Position numbers and translations under genes: made by a program
The notes under the pieces: model-generated
Told to the model about the DNA's origin: nothing
Databases searched by the model: none
What the model saw: only the letters and a program-made list of their open reading frames with translations
Assembly: GCF_022387135.1 (NCBI RefSeq)
Contig: NZ_CP092462.1
Span: 3,410,001 to 3,474,000, forward strand
DNA length: 64,000 bases
Source of the DNA: Comamonas sp. B21-038
GTDB taxonomy: Bacteria > Pseudomonadota > Gammaproteobacteria > Burkholderiales > Burkholderiaceae_C
Direction: 5' to 3'
In this document: positions 1 through 9,461 of the stretch, one piece after another
Numbering within the stretch: the first letter of the stretch is position 1
Layout: each line of letters begins with the position of its first letter

Positions 1-401
1 ATGGCCTGCGCGATCGCGTACGTGGCGCTAGCCACGCCGCTCAAATGGCAAAGGTAGTTCAGCGCCGTGCGCTCCGCCGTCAAGATCGCCCGGCTCTTGC
101 CGTGGATGCGGGCGATCTCCATGCCCGGCGCCAGCACCGTGCCATCGCCGCACAGCGGCTCAAACTCCAGACCGCTGTCCAGCAGATGAAAGGCCAGCCG
201 CGCCAGATCCAGCCCCGCCAGCACGCCCGCTTGCCGTGCCACCAGACGCAGGCTGTCTCTGGCATCTGCGGGCACGATGGTGTCGGTCGTCAGGTCCCCG
301 GCGCGGCCCAGGTCTTCCAGCAGGGCCATGCGCACCAGCGGCTCCAGCATCACATCAGGCAGAGGAGGAACCGGCAGCGCCGCAGTTTGATTAATGCTCA
401 T
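1..401 (-). CDS. nadC: Nicotinate-nucleotide pyrophosphorylase (quinolinate phosphoribosyltransferase), partial
   Basis: NadC converts quinolinate and PRPP to nicotinate mononucleotide in de novo NAD synthesis. The visible 133 codons give the family N-terminal region: a leader of about 15 residues, then a LEDLGRAGDLTTD stretch and the ERTALNYLCHLSG segment that precedes the phosphoribosyl-binding barrel. The start at 401 is the first ATG in frame with this similarity. The gene runs off the left edge of the window, so the catalytic barrel is missing here only because of the cut. The NrtR-type regulator lies upstream on the same strand, with a 150-bp gap that holds two similar palindromes; the nearer one covers the nadC start codon. 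The assignment rests on recognised family sequence; control by NrtR is inferred. Confidence 0.9.
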   Translation of the reverse strand, partial: MSINQTAALPVPPLPDVMLEPLVRMALLEDLGRAGDLTTDTIVPADARDSLRLVARQAGVLAGLDLARLAFHLLDSGLEFEPLCGDGTVLAPGMEIARIHGKSRAILTAERTALNYLCHLSGVASATYAIAQA

Positions 402-410
402 TTTGAGTAT
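394..410. promoter_or_regulatory. Putative NrtR operator overlapping the nadC start codon
   Basis: ATGCTCATTTTGAGTAT is an imperfect palindrome centred on 402. It matches 15 of 17 bases of a second palindrome centred on 473. It lies across the nadC initiation codon (399-401), so a bound repressor would block initiation or early elongation. The link to NrtR is inferred from position and from the duplicated motif. Confidence 0.55.
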
Positions 411-461
411 TTAAAGGGTAAAAAAAAGAGGCGCACCAGCGCTTAACCGGTCACGCGCACA

Positions 462-484
462 TTTATGCTAATTATGAGTATAAA
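462..484. promoter_or_regulatory. Putative NrtR operator upstream of nadC
   Basis: This is a 23-bp imperfect palindrome with 9 of 11 arm positions complementary around base 473. Its core, ATGCTAATTATGAGTAT, recurs 71 bp downstream. It lies in the nrtR-nadC gap, in an AT-rich stretch where a promoter is expected. NrtR proteins are known to repress NAD biosynthesis genes by binding palindromes; assigning this site to NrtR is inference. Confidence 0.6.
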
Positions 485-551
485 TATTGTCAAGTCCTGA
501 CGCTGCCATGATGCCGCCTCCGTTGCGGCCTGCAAGAACGGATCAGGACGA

Positions 552-1595
552 TCAGCCGCGCGCCAGCGGCAGCTTGTTGCCCGCGAGCGCGCGTTCCACC
601 AGTACATTGCGGCGAAAGCGGAACAGCTTGGCCGGGCGGCCTGCGCCCTGGCTGCTGATCTCGCCGGTCTCTTCCACCAGCGCCTGCTGCTCGATCAGGC
701 GGCGAAAGTTCTGCTTGTGCAGGCTGCGCCCGGCCAGCGCCTCGACAGTCTGCTGCAGCTGCAGCAGCGAGAAGCTGTCGGGCATCAGCTCGAACACCAC
801 AGGCCGGTACTTGATCTTGGCGCGCAGCCGCGCCATGCCGGTCGCCAGAATGCGGCGGTGGTCATTGCGCATTGCCGTGCCCAGCAAGGTCTGGCCTGTC
901 GGGGCCGCCCTGCCATCGCGCCAGGCTTCTGCGACCAGGCCCGCTTCAAACAGCAGCTCGTAGCGCTGCAGCACCAGCTCTTCGTTCCAATCGCTGCCCT
1001 CGAGGCCAAAGCTCACTCGGGCCCGCTCCCAGCGCGCGCTGGCCGCTGCCTTGCCCGTTGCCTGCGCACTCCAGGCCTGCAACGCTGGCGCAATGCGCTG
1101 GTCCAGGATCTCGGGCGCGCCGCTGCGCCAGTCCTCCCAGGGGAAGTAGTGGTACCAGTCCTGCCAGCCCGGCTGGGCCAGGCCGGCATCGTCGAGCTCG
1201 CGCGTCAGTGCCAGGTAGCTGATAGAGATCGCGCGCATGCCCAGCTCCTGCGAGCGGTCGCCATCGGCAAAGGTGTAGAGCTGCTCGACAAAGCCCAGCG
1301 GGTGGTGGGTCTGCGTCTCGACCCAGGCGCGCAGGCTGGCCTGCAGCGAGCGGTGGTTGGCGGTAAAGGGCCCCGCTGGCAGGGTCTCACCGGCCTGCGT
1401 GGTCAGTATGCGCGGCTGCCCGCCCGTCACCGCCACCAGCACCGCGACCAGATCGGCCTGCACCGAATGCTGCTCGCGCTCGGCGGCGCTCGGCGCACGG
1501 GGGGCATCCGCAGCAGTGGCTTGTGTGATCGGGGCAGGTGGGGTCACCAAAAGGGGGCTTTCAAGAATCGGTGGACGGGGCTGCACTTGCAGCAA
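552..1595 (-). CDS. nrtR: NrtR-type Nudix-related transcriptional regulator
   Basis: This 347-residue protein has an N-terminal Nudix-like domain (roughly residues 45-190) followed by a C-terminal winged-helix region (roughly 225-340). The second part includes a KIKYRPVVFELMPDSFSL stretch and an RFRRNVLVERA end, as in NrtR regulators. NrtR senses ADP-ribose and represses NAD biosynthesis genes; its Nudix fold usually lacks hydrolase activity. The first 40 or so residues are Pro/Ala-rich and resemble no domain, so the true start may be an internal GTG or TTG near codon 16. nadC lies downstream on the same strand behind two palindromes. The family call is firm; the exact target is inferred from the neighbourhood. 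Confidence 0.85.
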   Translation of the reverse strand: MLQVQPRPPILESPLLVTPPAPITQATAADAPRAPSAAEREQHSVQADLVAVLVAVTGGQPRILTTQAGETLPAGPFTANHRSLQASLRAWVETQTHHPLGFVEQLYTFADGDRSQELGMRAISISYLALTRELDDAGLAQPGWQDWYHYFPWEDWRSGAPEILDQRIAPALQAWSAQATGKAAASARWERARVSFGLEGSDWNEELVLQRYELLFEAGLVAEAWRDGRAAPTGQTLLGTAMRNDHRRILATGMARLRAKIKYRPVVFELMPDSFSLLQLQQTVEALAGRSLHKQNFRRLIEQQALVEETGEISSQGAGRPAKLFRFRRNVLVERALAGNKLPLARG

Positions 1596-1710
1596 CCGCC
1601 AACGGAGCCGCTGTCTGGCAAGCAGCGGCTATCTTATAACGGCTGGCCGCCCTGCTCTGCCATCCCGCTGCCATCCCGCTGCCACAGGCGCATGACCGCA
1701 ACGCCCCACG

Positions 1711-1738
1711 AAAAAGCCCGCTGACGCGCAGCGGGCTT
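1711..1738 (-). terminator. Intrinsic terminator after ychF
   Basis: The inverted repeat AAGCCCGCTG (1714-1723) pairs perfectly with 1729-1738 around a 5-base loop. Read on the minus strand, the stem is followed by a T-run (complement of 1715-1711). It lies 60 bp past the ychF stop. Confidence 0.85.
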
Positions 1739-1797
1739 GGAGGTTCTGACTGCCAGCACGCAGCGAATGCCTGCGGGCAGCGTCGCCGCCGAAATGG

Positions 1798-2892
1798 TCA
1801 GACGTTGAACAGGAAGTTCAGCACATCGCCATCCTTGACGATGTATTCCTTGCCTTCGGCGCGCATCTTGCCCGCTTCCTTGGCGCCTTGCTCACCCTTG
1901 TACTGGATGAAGTCGTCAAAGGCGATGGTCTGGGCGCGGATAAAGCCACGCTCGAAGTCGCCGTGGATGACGCCTGCCGCCTGGGGCGCGGTGGCACCCA
2001 CGGGCACGGTCCAGGCGCGCACTTCCTTCACACCTGCGGTGAAGTAGGTCTGCAGACCCAGCAGCGAGAAGCCGGCGCGGATCAGGCGGTTCAGGCCCGG
2101 CTCTTCCAGACCCATTTCCTGCAGGAACATGTCGCGGTCTTCGTCGCCCATCTCGGACATTTCTGCCTCGATCTTGGCGCAGATGGCGACCACGGGCGCG
2201 CCTTGGGCTGCGGCATAGGCCTTCAGGCTGTCGAGCAGCGGGTTGTTTTCAAAGCCGTCTTCGCTGACGTTGCCGACAAACATCGCTGGCTTGGCGGTGA
2301 TCAGGCAGAACTGCTTGAGCAGCGGCGCGTCTTCCTTGGATACGGGCACGATGCGGGCAGGCTTGCCCTGGTCCAGCACGGCCTGGATGGGGGTCAGCAG
2401 CGAGACCAGCTTGGCAGCTTCCTTGTCGTTGCCCGACTTCGCCGCCTTGCTGTAGCGGTTGAGCGCCTTCTCCACGGTGGCCAGGTCGGCCAGGCACAGC
2501 TCGGTCTGGATGACCTCGATATCAGCAATCGGGTCGACCTTGTTGGCCACGTGGATCACGTTCGGGTCTTCGAAGCAGCGCACCACGTTCACGATGGCGT
2601 CGGTTTCGCGGATATGGGCCAGGAACTGGTTGCCCAGGCCTTCACCCTTGGAGGCGCCGGCCACCAGGCCGGCGATGTCCACAAACTCGACGATGGCCGG
2701 AACAATGCGCTCGGGCTCTACTATCTTGGACAGCTGGTCCAGACGCGGATCGGGCACTTCCACGACGCCGGTATTGGGTTCGATCGTGCAGAAAGGATAG
2801 TTTTCGGCGGCAATACCTGCCTTGGTCAACGCATTAAAAAGGGTGGACTTGCCAACATTGGGCAAACCGACGATGCCGCATTTGAGGCTCAT
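1798..2892 (-). CDS. ychF: Obg-like redox-regulated ATPase YchF
   Basis: This 364-residue protein has normal family length. Residues 1-20 hold the P-loop GLPNVGKST, followed by the [12 protein letters not shown] switch region and the [20 protein letters not shown] segment typical of YchF. The C-terminal TGS-like domain ends in the conserved [16 protein letters not shown]. YchF is a TRAFAC P-loop protein that prefers ATP and binds ribosomes; it is linked to the oxidative stress response and translation quality control. The ATG at 2892 opens directly onto the G domain, with a GAGAAAG ribosome-binding site upstream. The gene stands alone and has its own terminator. Confidence 0.97.
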   Translation of the reverse strand: MSLKCGIVGLPNVGKSTLFNALTKAGIAAENYPFCTIEPNTGVVEVPDPRLDQLSKIVEPERIVPAIVEFVDIAGLVAGASKGEGLGNQFLAHIRETDAIVNVVRCFEDPNVIHVANKVDPIADIEVIQTELCLADLATVEKALNRYSKAAKSGNDKEAAKLVSLLTPIQAVLDQGKPARIVPVSKEDAPLLKQFCLITAKPAMFVGNVSEDGFENNPLLDSLKAYAAAQGAPVVAICAKIEAEMSEMGDEDRDMFLQEMGLEEPGLNRLIRAGFSLLGLQTYFTAGVKEVRAWTVPVGATAPQAAGVIHGDFERGFIRAQTIAFDDFIQYKGEQGAKEAGKMRAEGKEYIVKDGDVLNFLFNV

Positions 2893-3147
2893 GGCAGTGC
2901 TTTCTCTATTCTTTCGGACAAACCCGGCATTTTAAGCCGACTGCATGGCAGTCGCGAATCCAGGCGTATTAACAGGGAGGCTTCGGGCTGCTCACCCGGC
3001 CCCGAACACCGCAGGTTGGCAGTTGAGGCTGGGCGCCCCCGACTGGGCGTCCCTGACCAAGCATCGAACCGCAGGCAACACATGCGTGCGGCCAGGCGTG
3101 GCGCGGCCGGCGGGGCAACGACGTCTCCAGGGTGCTGTTTGCGCCGC

Positions 3148-4029
3148 TCAGTCAAACTGCAGCGCGCCGCCGACGGCATCACCCACCCGCAGCACCCCAC
3201 CGGTGCCCGCAGGCACATAGGCATTCATGCCAAAGGTTACGGCGCCATCCAGGCGGTCGTCGTGGCGGTAGGTCTGCAAGGTGTCGGTCACGCTGGTGCC
3301 GCTTGCAGCCGTGGCCGGGTCGATATCGGGGATCGGGCAACGCGCACAGGGCTTGACCAGTGGCAGATCCACCCATTGCTGGCTGCCCGGCCCGCCCTGC
3401 TGCACCGACAGGCTCTCGATACGGTCCTCGTCGTGGGACTGGAAGCCCTCGACCACAATATTGGCGCGAAAGCGCTCTGCCACCACAGGCGCTTCGCCTG
3501 CCTGGGTCAGGCGCTCATTGAGCTCATGGACCGAGGCCCGGCTGACCACCAGCACCGGAAAGCCATCGGCAAATTGCGTGGGGGCGTCGGCGCCGCCGGT
3601 CCATTTCTTGCTGGCCAGCCGCAGCGCCTGGGGCGCCATGCGCACCAAATAGCATTCGGTCTGCAGGAACGCGCTGAACCAGGCATTGATTGCATCGGGC
3701 GCCTGCAGGCCCGTCACCCGGTCATCCCAGACGCGCACCGCACGCTCGGGGCCAGCAAAGGCCATGTCTACCGTGATCGGCTCCATGCCCGGGGCGGTCA
3801 CCGTCATCACGCCCTCGGCAATGGCCGGTTGCACCAGCACCATGCGGGCGATCTCGCGCTGCGAGATGAAGTCGCCTTGCCCATCGACCAGCATGAAGGC
3901 CCGGTCATGCTCCAGGCCCGTCGGCAACAGGCGCGCGCTTTGCACGGCGATGCCGGCGCAGGATTTGATGGGAAAAACCCACAATTGGCCGATATGGCCG
4001 GTGACATCAAAAAAATCGCTATTTGCCAT
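3148..4029 (-). CDS. MOSC domain protein (YcbX-like)
   Basis: This 293-residue protein has an N-terminal MOSC beta-barrel region that opens with LWVFPIKSCAGI and contains the GLEHDRAFMLVD motif. The C-terminal MOSC domain carries KPCARCPIPDIDPATA, whose cysteine is the conserved molybdenum-cofactor-binding candidate. Relatives such as YcbX reduce N-hydroxylated bases with molybdenum cofactor. The chosen start (4029, MANSDFF) gives the usual N-terminus; an upstream ATG at 4158 would add 43 unrelated residues and reach into the divergent promoter. It is divergent from the UbiH-like gene across about 150 bp. The domain call is firm; the substrate is unknown. Confidence 0.88.
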   Translation of the reverse strand: MANSDFFDVTGHIGQLWVFPIKSCAGIAVQSARLLPTGLEHDRAFMLVDGQGDFISQREIARMVLVQPAIAEGVMTVTAPGMEPITVDMAFAGPERAVRVWDDRVTGLQAPDAINAWFSAFLQTECYLVRMAPQALRLASKKWTGGADAPTQFADGFPVLVVSRASVHELNERLTQAGEAPVVAERFRANIVVEGFQSHDEDRIESLSVQQGGPGSQQWVDLPLVKPCARCPIPDIDPATAASGTSVTDTLQTYRHDDRLDGAVTFGMNAYVPAGTGGVLRVGDAVGGALQFD

Positions 4030-4183
4030 GCTGCTCTGCGCCTGGGTTGGTTCTGGGCAAACCACACTGTAACGAGTAAAAGGCTGCGTTGCATCTACGC
4101 GGCGCCAAACGGTAGCCAGACCCCTGCAGCAAGTCGTACAGGCGCCCGGCGCTGCCACAGTGCCCCACTACAATAGGTCGCTT

Positions 4184-5341
4184 ATGGCTTCTGAATTCGA
4201 CGTTTGTATCCGTGGCGCGGGCATTGTGGGCCGCAGCTTGGCATTGTTGCTGGCGCGGGAGCGCATGCGCGTGGCGCTGGTGGATACCGCCCCGGCGCCC
4301 AGCAACAGCGGCCATGGTGATGTGCGCGCCTATGCCCTCAACCAGCTCTCGCGGGAGGTGCTGCAATCGGTGCGCAGCTGGCCCGAGGCCCAGTACGCCA
4401 CGCCGGTGACCCGCATGGACGTCTATGGCGACCAGGGCGGCGAGGTGCATTTTGATGCGGCGCAGCAGCGCACCGAGGCACTGAACTGGATCGTCGATGT
4501 GCCCGCACTGGAGGCCCAGCTGGCCGCCGCCGTGCGCTACCAGCCGATGGTGGAGACGGTGACCAGCCCGGTCGATGCCCGCCTGACGGTGGTCTGCGAA
4601 GGCAAGCATAGCCGCACGCGCGAGGAATTCGGCGTGGAATTCACCACCATCCCCTACCACCAGACCGCCGTCGCTACGCGTCTGCGCTGCGAGCGCCCGC
4701 ACGGCCAGGCCGCGCGCCAGTGGTTTTCTGCCGCTGGCGATATTCTGGCCTTTCTGCCGCTGGGCGGCCCCGGCGGCCATGAGGTGGCCGTCGTGTGGTC
4801 GCTGCCGGTCAGCCAGGTTGAAGGGGTCAAGGCGCTGGACGATGCAGGCCTGGCGATGGCGCTGGAGTCGGCCAGCCAGGGCATGCTGGGCCAGCTGACC
4901 GTGTGCGCCGAGCGTGCCGCCTGGCCGCTGCAGCAGTCGGTGGCGCGCCAGTGGTGCGGCCCGATGCCGGGCAGCGCCTTGCAAGATACTGCCCGGGCCC
5001 AAAGCTGGGTGCTGGCCGGCGACAGCGCCCACGCCGTGCACCCGCTGGCCGGCCAGGGACTGAACCTGGGCATGGCCGATATCGCCGCACTGGCGCGTTT
5101 GCTGACCAGCGAAGATGCGCGCTGGCGCCGCCTGTCGGACCTGCGCCTGCTGCGCCGCTATGAGCGTGAGCGCAAGGCGCGCCTGGCCCCCATCGGCTTG
5201 GCGATGGACAGCATTCAACAATTGTTTACCAGGCCCGAGACGCCTTTGCAGAGCCTGAGAAACTGGGGCATGCGCGGCTTTGAAAGCAGCGGTCCGCTGA
5301 AATCGTGGGTGACCCGCCAGGCCATGGGAGTGAACTTTTAG
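4184..5341 (+). CDS. FAD-dependent UbiH/UbiF/VisC-family hydroxylase
   Basis: This 385-residue flavoprotein monooxygenase begins with the Rossmann motif GAGIVGRSLALLLARE, which binds the ADP part of FAD. Near residue 285 it has GDSAHAVHPLAGQGLNLGMAD, the second FAD-binding motif of the UbiH/Coq6 group. These enzymes hydroxylate the aromatic ring of ubiquinone precursors, and this is the most likely role. The start at 4184 (MASEFDV) places the Rossmann strand at the expected distance; an upstream ATG at 4160 is possible but adds eight residues. Which ring position it hydroxylates cannot be told from sequence alone. A DsbC-like gene follows after about 190 bp. Confidence 0.87.
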   Translation: MASEFDVCIRGAGIVGRSLALLLARERMRVALVDTAPAPSNSGHGDVRAYALNQLSREVLQSVRSWPEAQYATPVTRMDVYGDQGGEVHFDAAQQRTEALNWIVDVPALEAQLAAAVRYQPMVETVTSPVDARLTVVCEGKHSRTREEFGVEFTTIPYHQTAVATRLRCERPHGQAARQWFSAAGDILAFLPLGGPGGHEVAVVWSLPVSQVEGVKALDDAGLAMALESASQGMLGQLTVCAERAAWPLQQSVARQWCGPMPGSALQDTARAQSWVLAGDSAHAVHPLAGQGLNLGMADIAALARLLTSEDARWRRLSDLRLLRRYERERKARLAPIGLAMDSIQQLFTRPETPLQSLRNWGMRGFESSGPLKSWVTRQAMGVNF

Positions 5342-5534
5342 CGCCCATCTGGTACAAACCGTCGTTCGGCCAAAAGCCGCTTGCGGTACCAAAATGTTAA
5401 TAGTTGCGGGGGTTTAGCGTTCAGGCACACTTCCCGCCCAGACGGACATCGGTGCACCGCCAAGCGGCTTTCCCTGCGTTGGGGCCTCTCCCGCGCGCTG
5501 GCTTTTTACTATCAAGATCAAAGAAGGTTTCCCC

Positions 5535-6248
5535 ATGCGAATTCTCTCTACCGTACTGGCCAGTGCTGCCATCGCGGCCAGTTTCTCTGCCAGTGCGCAA
5601 GAAGACGCGATCCGCAAGGCGCTGGCAGAGCGTATCCCCCAGCTGCAAAAGATTGACGAAATCAGTGCCACCCCGATGCAGGGCCTGTATGAGGTGCGCG
5701 TCGGCACCGACCTGTTCTACAGCGATGCCAAGGGCAACTACCTGATCCAGGGCGAGCTGATCGACACCCAGGCGCACCGCAACCTGACCGAAGACCGCAT
5801 CAACAAGCTGACGGCCGTGGATTTCAACAGCCTCAATCTGAAGGACGCGATCAAGACCGTCAAGGGCAATGGTTCGCGCAAGATCGCCGTGTTCGAAGAC
5901 CCCAACTGCGGCTACTGCAAGCGCTTCGAGAAAGACCTGCAAAACGTCAAGGACGTGACCGTCTACACCTTCCTCTACCCGATCCTGAGCCCCGATTCGG
6001 TCGAGAAGTCGCGCAACATCTGGTGCGCCAAGGACCCGGCCAAGGAATGGGCCAGCCACATGCTCAAGGGCACGGATGCGCCCGCCGCTCCATCGAGCTG
6101 CGACGTGACCGCCTTGCAGCGCAATATGGAATTTGGCCGCAAGTACAAGATCACCGGCACGCCCACGATCTTCTTTGCAGACGGCTCGCGCGTGCCGGGC
6201 GCCATTGGCTCGGACGACCTGGAAAAGCGCCTCAAGGCAGTCAAGTAA
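5535..6248 (+). CDS. dsbC: Periplasmic DsbC-family disulfide isomerase
   Basis: This 237-residue protein starts with a Sec signal peptide (MRILSTVLASAAIAASFSAS, cleavage near SAQ). An N-terminal dimerisation region follows, then a thioredoxin fold with the active site C125-G-Y-C128. GTPTIFFADG carries the cis-proline loop near residue 210. DsbC isomerises wrong disulfides in the periplasm and is kept reduced by DsbD. It has normal family length, a ribosome-binding site (AAGAAGG) before the ATG, and a strong terminator straight after the stop, so it appears monocistronic. It could also be called DsbC/DsbG; the CGYC motif favours DsbC. Confidence 0.92.
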   Translation: MRILSTVLASAAIAASFSASAQEDAIRKALAERIPQLQKIDEISATPMQGLYEVRVGTDLFYSDAKGNYLIQGELIDTQAHRNLTEDRINKLTAVDFNSLNLKDAIKTVKGNGSRKIAVFEDPNCGYCKRFEKDLQNVKDVTVYTFLYPILSPDSVEKSRNIWCAKDPAKEWASHMLKGTDAPAAPSSCDVTALQRNMEFGRKYKITGTPTIFFADGSRVPGAIGSDDLEKRLKAVK

Positions 6249-6274
6249 ACCAGGCGCGTTGCCCCTCTTTCCTC

Positions 6275-6296
6275 AGGCCCTTCGGGGCCTTTTTTT
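6275..6296 (+). terminator. Intrinsic terminator after dsbC
   Basis: AGGCCC (6275-6280) pairs with GGGCCT (6285-6290) around a TTCG tetraloop, followed by a seven-T run. It lies 27 bp past the dsbC stop. Confidence 0.93.
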
Positions 6297-6355
6297 GCGC
6301 CGGTGAATTCCTGGGTCGGCACGCGCCCATGCAATTGGGGCTACGCTTGCAGGCT

Positions 6356-8191
6356 ATGACCCAAAGCGCACCCGCCCTGGCACCGCACGCCATCCAGTAC
6401 ACCATCACGCCCATCGATCTGCATGCCCACCTCTACCAGGTGGTGCTCAATATCCCCCGGCCCAAGGCGATGCAGACCGTGTCGCTGCCGGTCTGGATCC
6501 CCGGCAGCTACCTGGTGCGTGAGTTCTCCAAATCGCTGCAGGGCCTGAGTGCCAGCCAGGGCGGACAGCTGGTCGACGTCCAGCAGCAGAACAAGAACAC
6601 CTGGGTGGTGGACAGCAGCGCGGCCGAGCCGCTGACCCTGAGCTACCAGATCTGCGCCTACGACAGCTCGGTGCGCACCGTCTGGCTCGACAGCCAGCGC
6701 GGCTTTTTCAATGGCACCAGCGTGTTTTTGCGTGTGCATGGCAGCGAGCCGCTGCTGCAGGTGCTGCACATCGAGCCGCCGGCCCAGCAGCCCCATTGGC
6801 AGGTGGCCACCGGCCTGATGGCCGCGCAGACCAACCCCCAGGGCTTTGGCCGCTACCACGCCAGCAGCTACGACGAGCTGGTGGACTGCCCGGTCGAGAT
6901 GGGCGCGTTCTGGAGCGCCGAGTTCAGTGCCCACGGCGTGGCACACCGCTTTGTCGTCGCCGGTGCACCGCCCAGCTTTGATGGCGCGCGCCTGGTGGCC
7001 GACACGCAAAAGATCTGCGAGACCGAAATCCGCCTCTGGCATCCCCGGGGCAAGCCGCCCTTCGAGCGCTATGTGTTCATGCTCAACGCCATGGACGACA
7101 ACTATGGCGGCCTGGAACACAAGAACTCCACCGCCCTGATCTGCAGCCGGCGCGACCTTCCCCGCAAGGGCGAGGCCCAGCCCAGCAGTGGCTACATCAC
7201 CTTGCTGGGCCTGATCAGCCATGAGTATTTCCACACCTGGAACGTCAAGCGCCTGCGCCCGATGGAGCTGGCCAGCTATGACTACGAACGCGAGAACTAC
7301 ACCGAGCTGCTGTGGTTCTTCGAAGGCTTCACCAGCTACTACGACGACCTGGTCCTGCGCCGCGCGGGCCTGCTGGACAACGCGCAGTACCTCAAGCTGC
7401 TCAACAAGACCTTCAACCAGGTCCTGCAGACGCCGGGCCGGCATGTGCAAAGCGTGGCCGAGTCGAGCTTTGACGCCTGGGTAAAGTACTACCGCCAGGA
7501 CGAGAACACGCCCAACGCGACCGTCAGCTACTACACCAAGGGATCGCTGGTGGCGCTGTGCCTGGACCTGAGCCTGCGCCGTGCAGGCCACAGCGGGCTG
7601 GATGCGGTGATGCGGGCGCTGTACCGGCGCTGCAAGGCCGGCCCCATGCGCGAGCAGGACCTGCTCGATGTGCTGCACGAGCTGACCGGCCGCAGCTGGG
7701 CCGCCGACATCAGCGCCTGGGTGCACGGCAAGCTGGACCTGCCGGTAGCCGCCCTGCTGCAGGCCCATGGCGTGGACTGCCAGCCCGACAAGCCCCAGAT
7801 CGCCCAGCAACTGGGCCTGCGGGTGGCCGAGGGCGCAGCGGGTATCAGCATCAAGGTGGTGCTGCGCGGCGGCGCGGCCGAGGCCGCCGGCATGATGGCG
7901 GGCGACGAATGGATCGGCATCGAGCCACTGCAGGCCAGCACCGACAGCATCGGCTGGCGCCTGCACAAGCTCGACGACCTGCCGCTGTATGCCGGTGACG
8001 CCCAGCAGGTGCTGGCGCTGGTGGCGCGCGACAAGCGCCTGCTGCGCCTGCCACTGGCCTTGCCGGCCCGCGCCGCCAGCGCCCCGGGCAAAGGCCGCAA
8101 GAAGGCTCCAAAAACTGCCAGCCAGAGCGATACCGTCACCTTGGCTGTCACCGATGTGAATCTGGTCAACCTTTGGCTGGACGGGCGCTGA
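6356..8191 (+). CDS. M61 (glycyl aminopeptidase) family metallopeptidase with PDZ domain
   Basis: This 611-residue protein has the M61 layout. A beta-sandwich N-terminus includes [14 protein letters not shown], and the catalytic domain has the zinc site H289-E-Y-F-H293 with downstream E323 in [16 protein letters not shown]-like region lies at about residues 480-570, and a basic Ala/Lys-rich stretch near the end. Relatives cleave N-terminal glycine or alanine. There is no clear signal peptide from the chosen ATG (6356); an alternative ATG at 6329 would add nine residues. It stands alone between the dsbC terminator and an enoyl-CoA hydratase gene. The family is certain; the substrate is unknown. 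Confidence 0.92.
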   Translation: MTQSAPALAPHAIQYTITPIDLHAHLYQVVLNIPRPKAMQTVSLPVWIPGSYLVREFSKSLQGLSASQGGQLVDVQQQNKNTWVVDSSAAEPLTLSYQICAYDSSVRTVWLDSQRGFFNGTSVFLRVHGSEPLLQVLHIEPPAQQPHWQVATGLMAAQTNPQGFGRYHASSYDELVDCPVEMGAFWSAEFSAHGVAHRFVVAGAPPSFDGARLVADTQKICETEIRLWHPRGKPPFERYVFMLNAMDDNYGGLEHKNSTALICSRRDLPRKGEAQPSSGYITLLGLISHEYFHTWNVKRLRPMELASYDYERENYTELLWFFEGFTSYYDDLVLRRAGLLDNAQYLKLLNKTFNQVLQTPGRHVQSVAESSFDAWVKYYRQDENTPNATVSYYTKGSLVALCLDLSLRRAGHSGLDAVMRALYRRCKAGPMREQDLLDVLHELTGRSWAADISAWVHGKLDLPVAALLQAHGVDCQPDKPQIAQQLGLRVAEGAAGISIKVVLRGGAAEAAGMMAGDEWIGIEPLQASTDSIGWRLHKLDDLPLYAGDAQQVLALVARDKRLLRLPLALPARAASAPGKGRKKAPKTASQSDTVTLAVTDVNLVNLWLDGR

Positions 8192-8339
8192 TCACGGGTG
8201 GCGGCACGCCCACCAGCACCCAAAAAGCGCCATCTTGTGCAGGCTGCTGCGCCGCAACAGCCTGCTTGGTGTAGGATGCCTGTCGACCATGCGGGCGCCA
8301 GCAGGCCGCTGCTGCCCCACAAACCCAAGGAGACAGACC

Positions 8340-9119
8340 GTGGCCTATGAAATGATCGAAGTGCGCGTCGAAGCCGAAAAGGTGGGCATCATCACGCTGA
8401 ACCGCCCCAAGGCGCTGAACGCGCTGAACGACCAGCTGATGAACGAGCTGGGTGAGGCGCTCAAGGCCTTTGATGCCGACAAGAACATTGGCTGCATGAT
8501 CATCACCGGCAGCGAAAAAGCCTTTGCCGCCGGTGCCGACATTGGCGCGATGGCCAAGTACAGCTTTGCCGACGCCTATGGCGGCGACTACATCACCCGC
8601 AACTGGGAGGCGATCCGCAGCATCCGCAAGCCGGTGATTGCCGCCGTCAGTGGCTATGCACTGGGTGGTGGCTGCGAGCTGGCGATGATGTGCGACTTCA
8701 TCATCGCCGCCGACAACGCCCGCTTTGGCCAGCCCGAGATCAAGCTGGGCGTCATCCCCGGCGCCGGCGGCACGCAGCGCCTGCCGCGCGCCGTGGGCAA
8801 GGCCAAGGCCATGGACCTGGCCCTCACCGGCCGCATGATGAACGCCGACGAGGCCGAACGAGCCAGCCTGGTCAGCCGCGTGGTGCCCGTCGACAAGCTG
8901 ATGGAAGAAGCGCTGGGCGCGGCCATCATCATCAGCGGCTTCTCGCAACTGGCCGTGATGGCCGCCAAGGAATCGGTGAACCGTGCGTTTGAAGGCAGCC
9001 TCAACGACGGCGTGATGTTCGAGCGCCGCCTGTTCCATGCGCTGTTCGCCACCAACGACCAGAAGGAAGGCATGGACGCCTTCGTCAACAAGCGCCAGGC
9101 CCAGTTCAGCAACAGCTGA
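8340..9119 (+). CDS. Enoyl-CoA hydratase (crotonase family)
   Basis: This 259-residue crotonase-fold enzyme hydrates trans-2-enoyl-CoA in beta-oxidation. It has the AGADIGAMA oxyanion-hole segment near residue 60, [11 protein letters not shown] with the first catalytic glutamate, and [20 protein letters not shown] with the second, as in mitochondrial-type hydratases. The start is the GTG at 8340, which has an AAGGAGA ribosome-binding site 7 bases upstream. An in-frame ATG at 8235 would add 35 unrelated residues. No other fatty-acid genes are adjacent, so a role in amino-acid or aromatic catabolism is equally possible. Confidence 0.93.
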   Translation: MAYEMIEVRVEAEKVGIITLNRPKALNALNDQLMNELGEALKAFDADKNIGCMIITGSEKAFAAGADIGAMAKYSFADAYGGDYITRNWEAIRSIRKPVIAAVSGYALGGGCELAMMCDFIIAADNARFGQPEIKLGVIPGAGGTQRLPRAVGKAKAMDLALTGRMMNADEAERASLVSRVVPVDKLMEEALGAAIIISGFSQLAVMAAKESVNRAFEGSLNDGVMFERRLFHALFATNDQKEGMDAFVNKRQAQFSNS

Positions 9120-9205
9120 TCGACGTGACGGTGCCGTGGAGGCCAGACCAACGGGCCTGGGCATGCCCGGCAACGGCCCCGCCCCATCACCCCATTTTGA
9201 CAAAA

Positions 9206-9227
9206 CCTGGCGACATTGATCGCCAGG
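9206..9227 (+). terminator. Weak hairpin after the enoyl-CoA hydratase gene
   Basis: CCTGGCGA (9206-9213) pairs with TCGCCAGG (9220-9227) around a 6-base loop. Only a short AATTTT follows, so this is a weak terminator candidate. It lies between the hydratase gene and the tRNA promoter. Confidence 0.4.
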
Positions 9228-9241
9228 CCAAATTTTCGGTA

Positions 9242-9247
9242 TATAAT
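9242..9247 (+). promoter_or_regulatory. Consensus -10 box for tRNA-Met
   Basis: A perfect TATAAT ends 11 bases before the tRNA 5' end. No consensus -35 sits at normal spacing; the TTGATC at 9216 is 20 bp away and a TTGACA at 9197 is too far. Confidence 0.6.
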
Positions 9248-9258
9248 TTCGTTCTGCC

Positions 9259-9335
9259 GGTCGTATAGCTCAGTTGGTTAGAGCGCAGCATTCATAATGC
9301 TGATGTCGTAGGTTCAAGTCCCACTACGACCACCA
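9259..9335 (+). tRNA. tRNA-Met (anticodon CAT), copy 1
   Basis: A full cloverleaf is visible: acceptor GGTCGTA/TACGACC, D-arm GCTC/GAGC, anticodon stem CAGCA/TGCTG with loop TTCATAA (anticodon CAT at 9293-9295), T-loop TTCAAGT and encoded CCA (9333-9335). The T-stem has one A-C mismatch (GTAGG/CCCAC). Elongator tRNA-Met is most likely. A tRNA-Ile2, which has the same CAT anticodon modified by lysidine, is not excluded. Confidence 0.95.
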
Positions 9336-9341
9336 GGTTAC

Positions 9342-9379
9342 AAGCCGCAGTGATTGCACAATCGCTGCGGCTTTTCTCT
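9342..9379 (+). terminator. Terminator between the two tRNA-Met genes
   Basis: AAGCCGCAG (9342-9350) pairs with CTGCGGCTT (9365-9373), and the stem extends inward through TGATTG/CAATCG with one G-U pair. TTTTCTCTTT follows. The two tRNA genes are therefore probably separate transcription units. Confidence 0.8.
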
Positions 9380-9461
9380 TTGCCGCATCTGTTTTGGTGG
9401 CTGAAAAACTCGCAGCAGGTGCCCGGCAGGCCGCCCATCCGCCTCTACAATGGAGCCCGTC

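Noticed and set aside
1888..4176. Open frame of 762 codons on the plus strand
   Set aside because: It runs antisense to ychF and the MOSC gene; the translated sequence is low-complexity and unlike any family.
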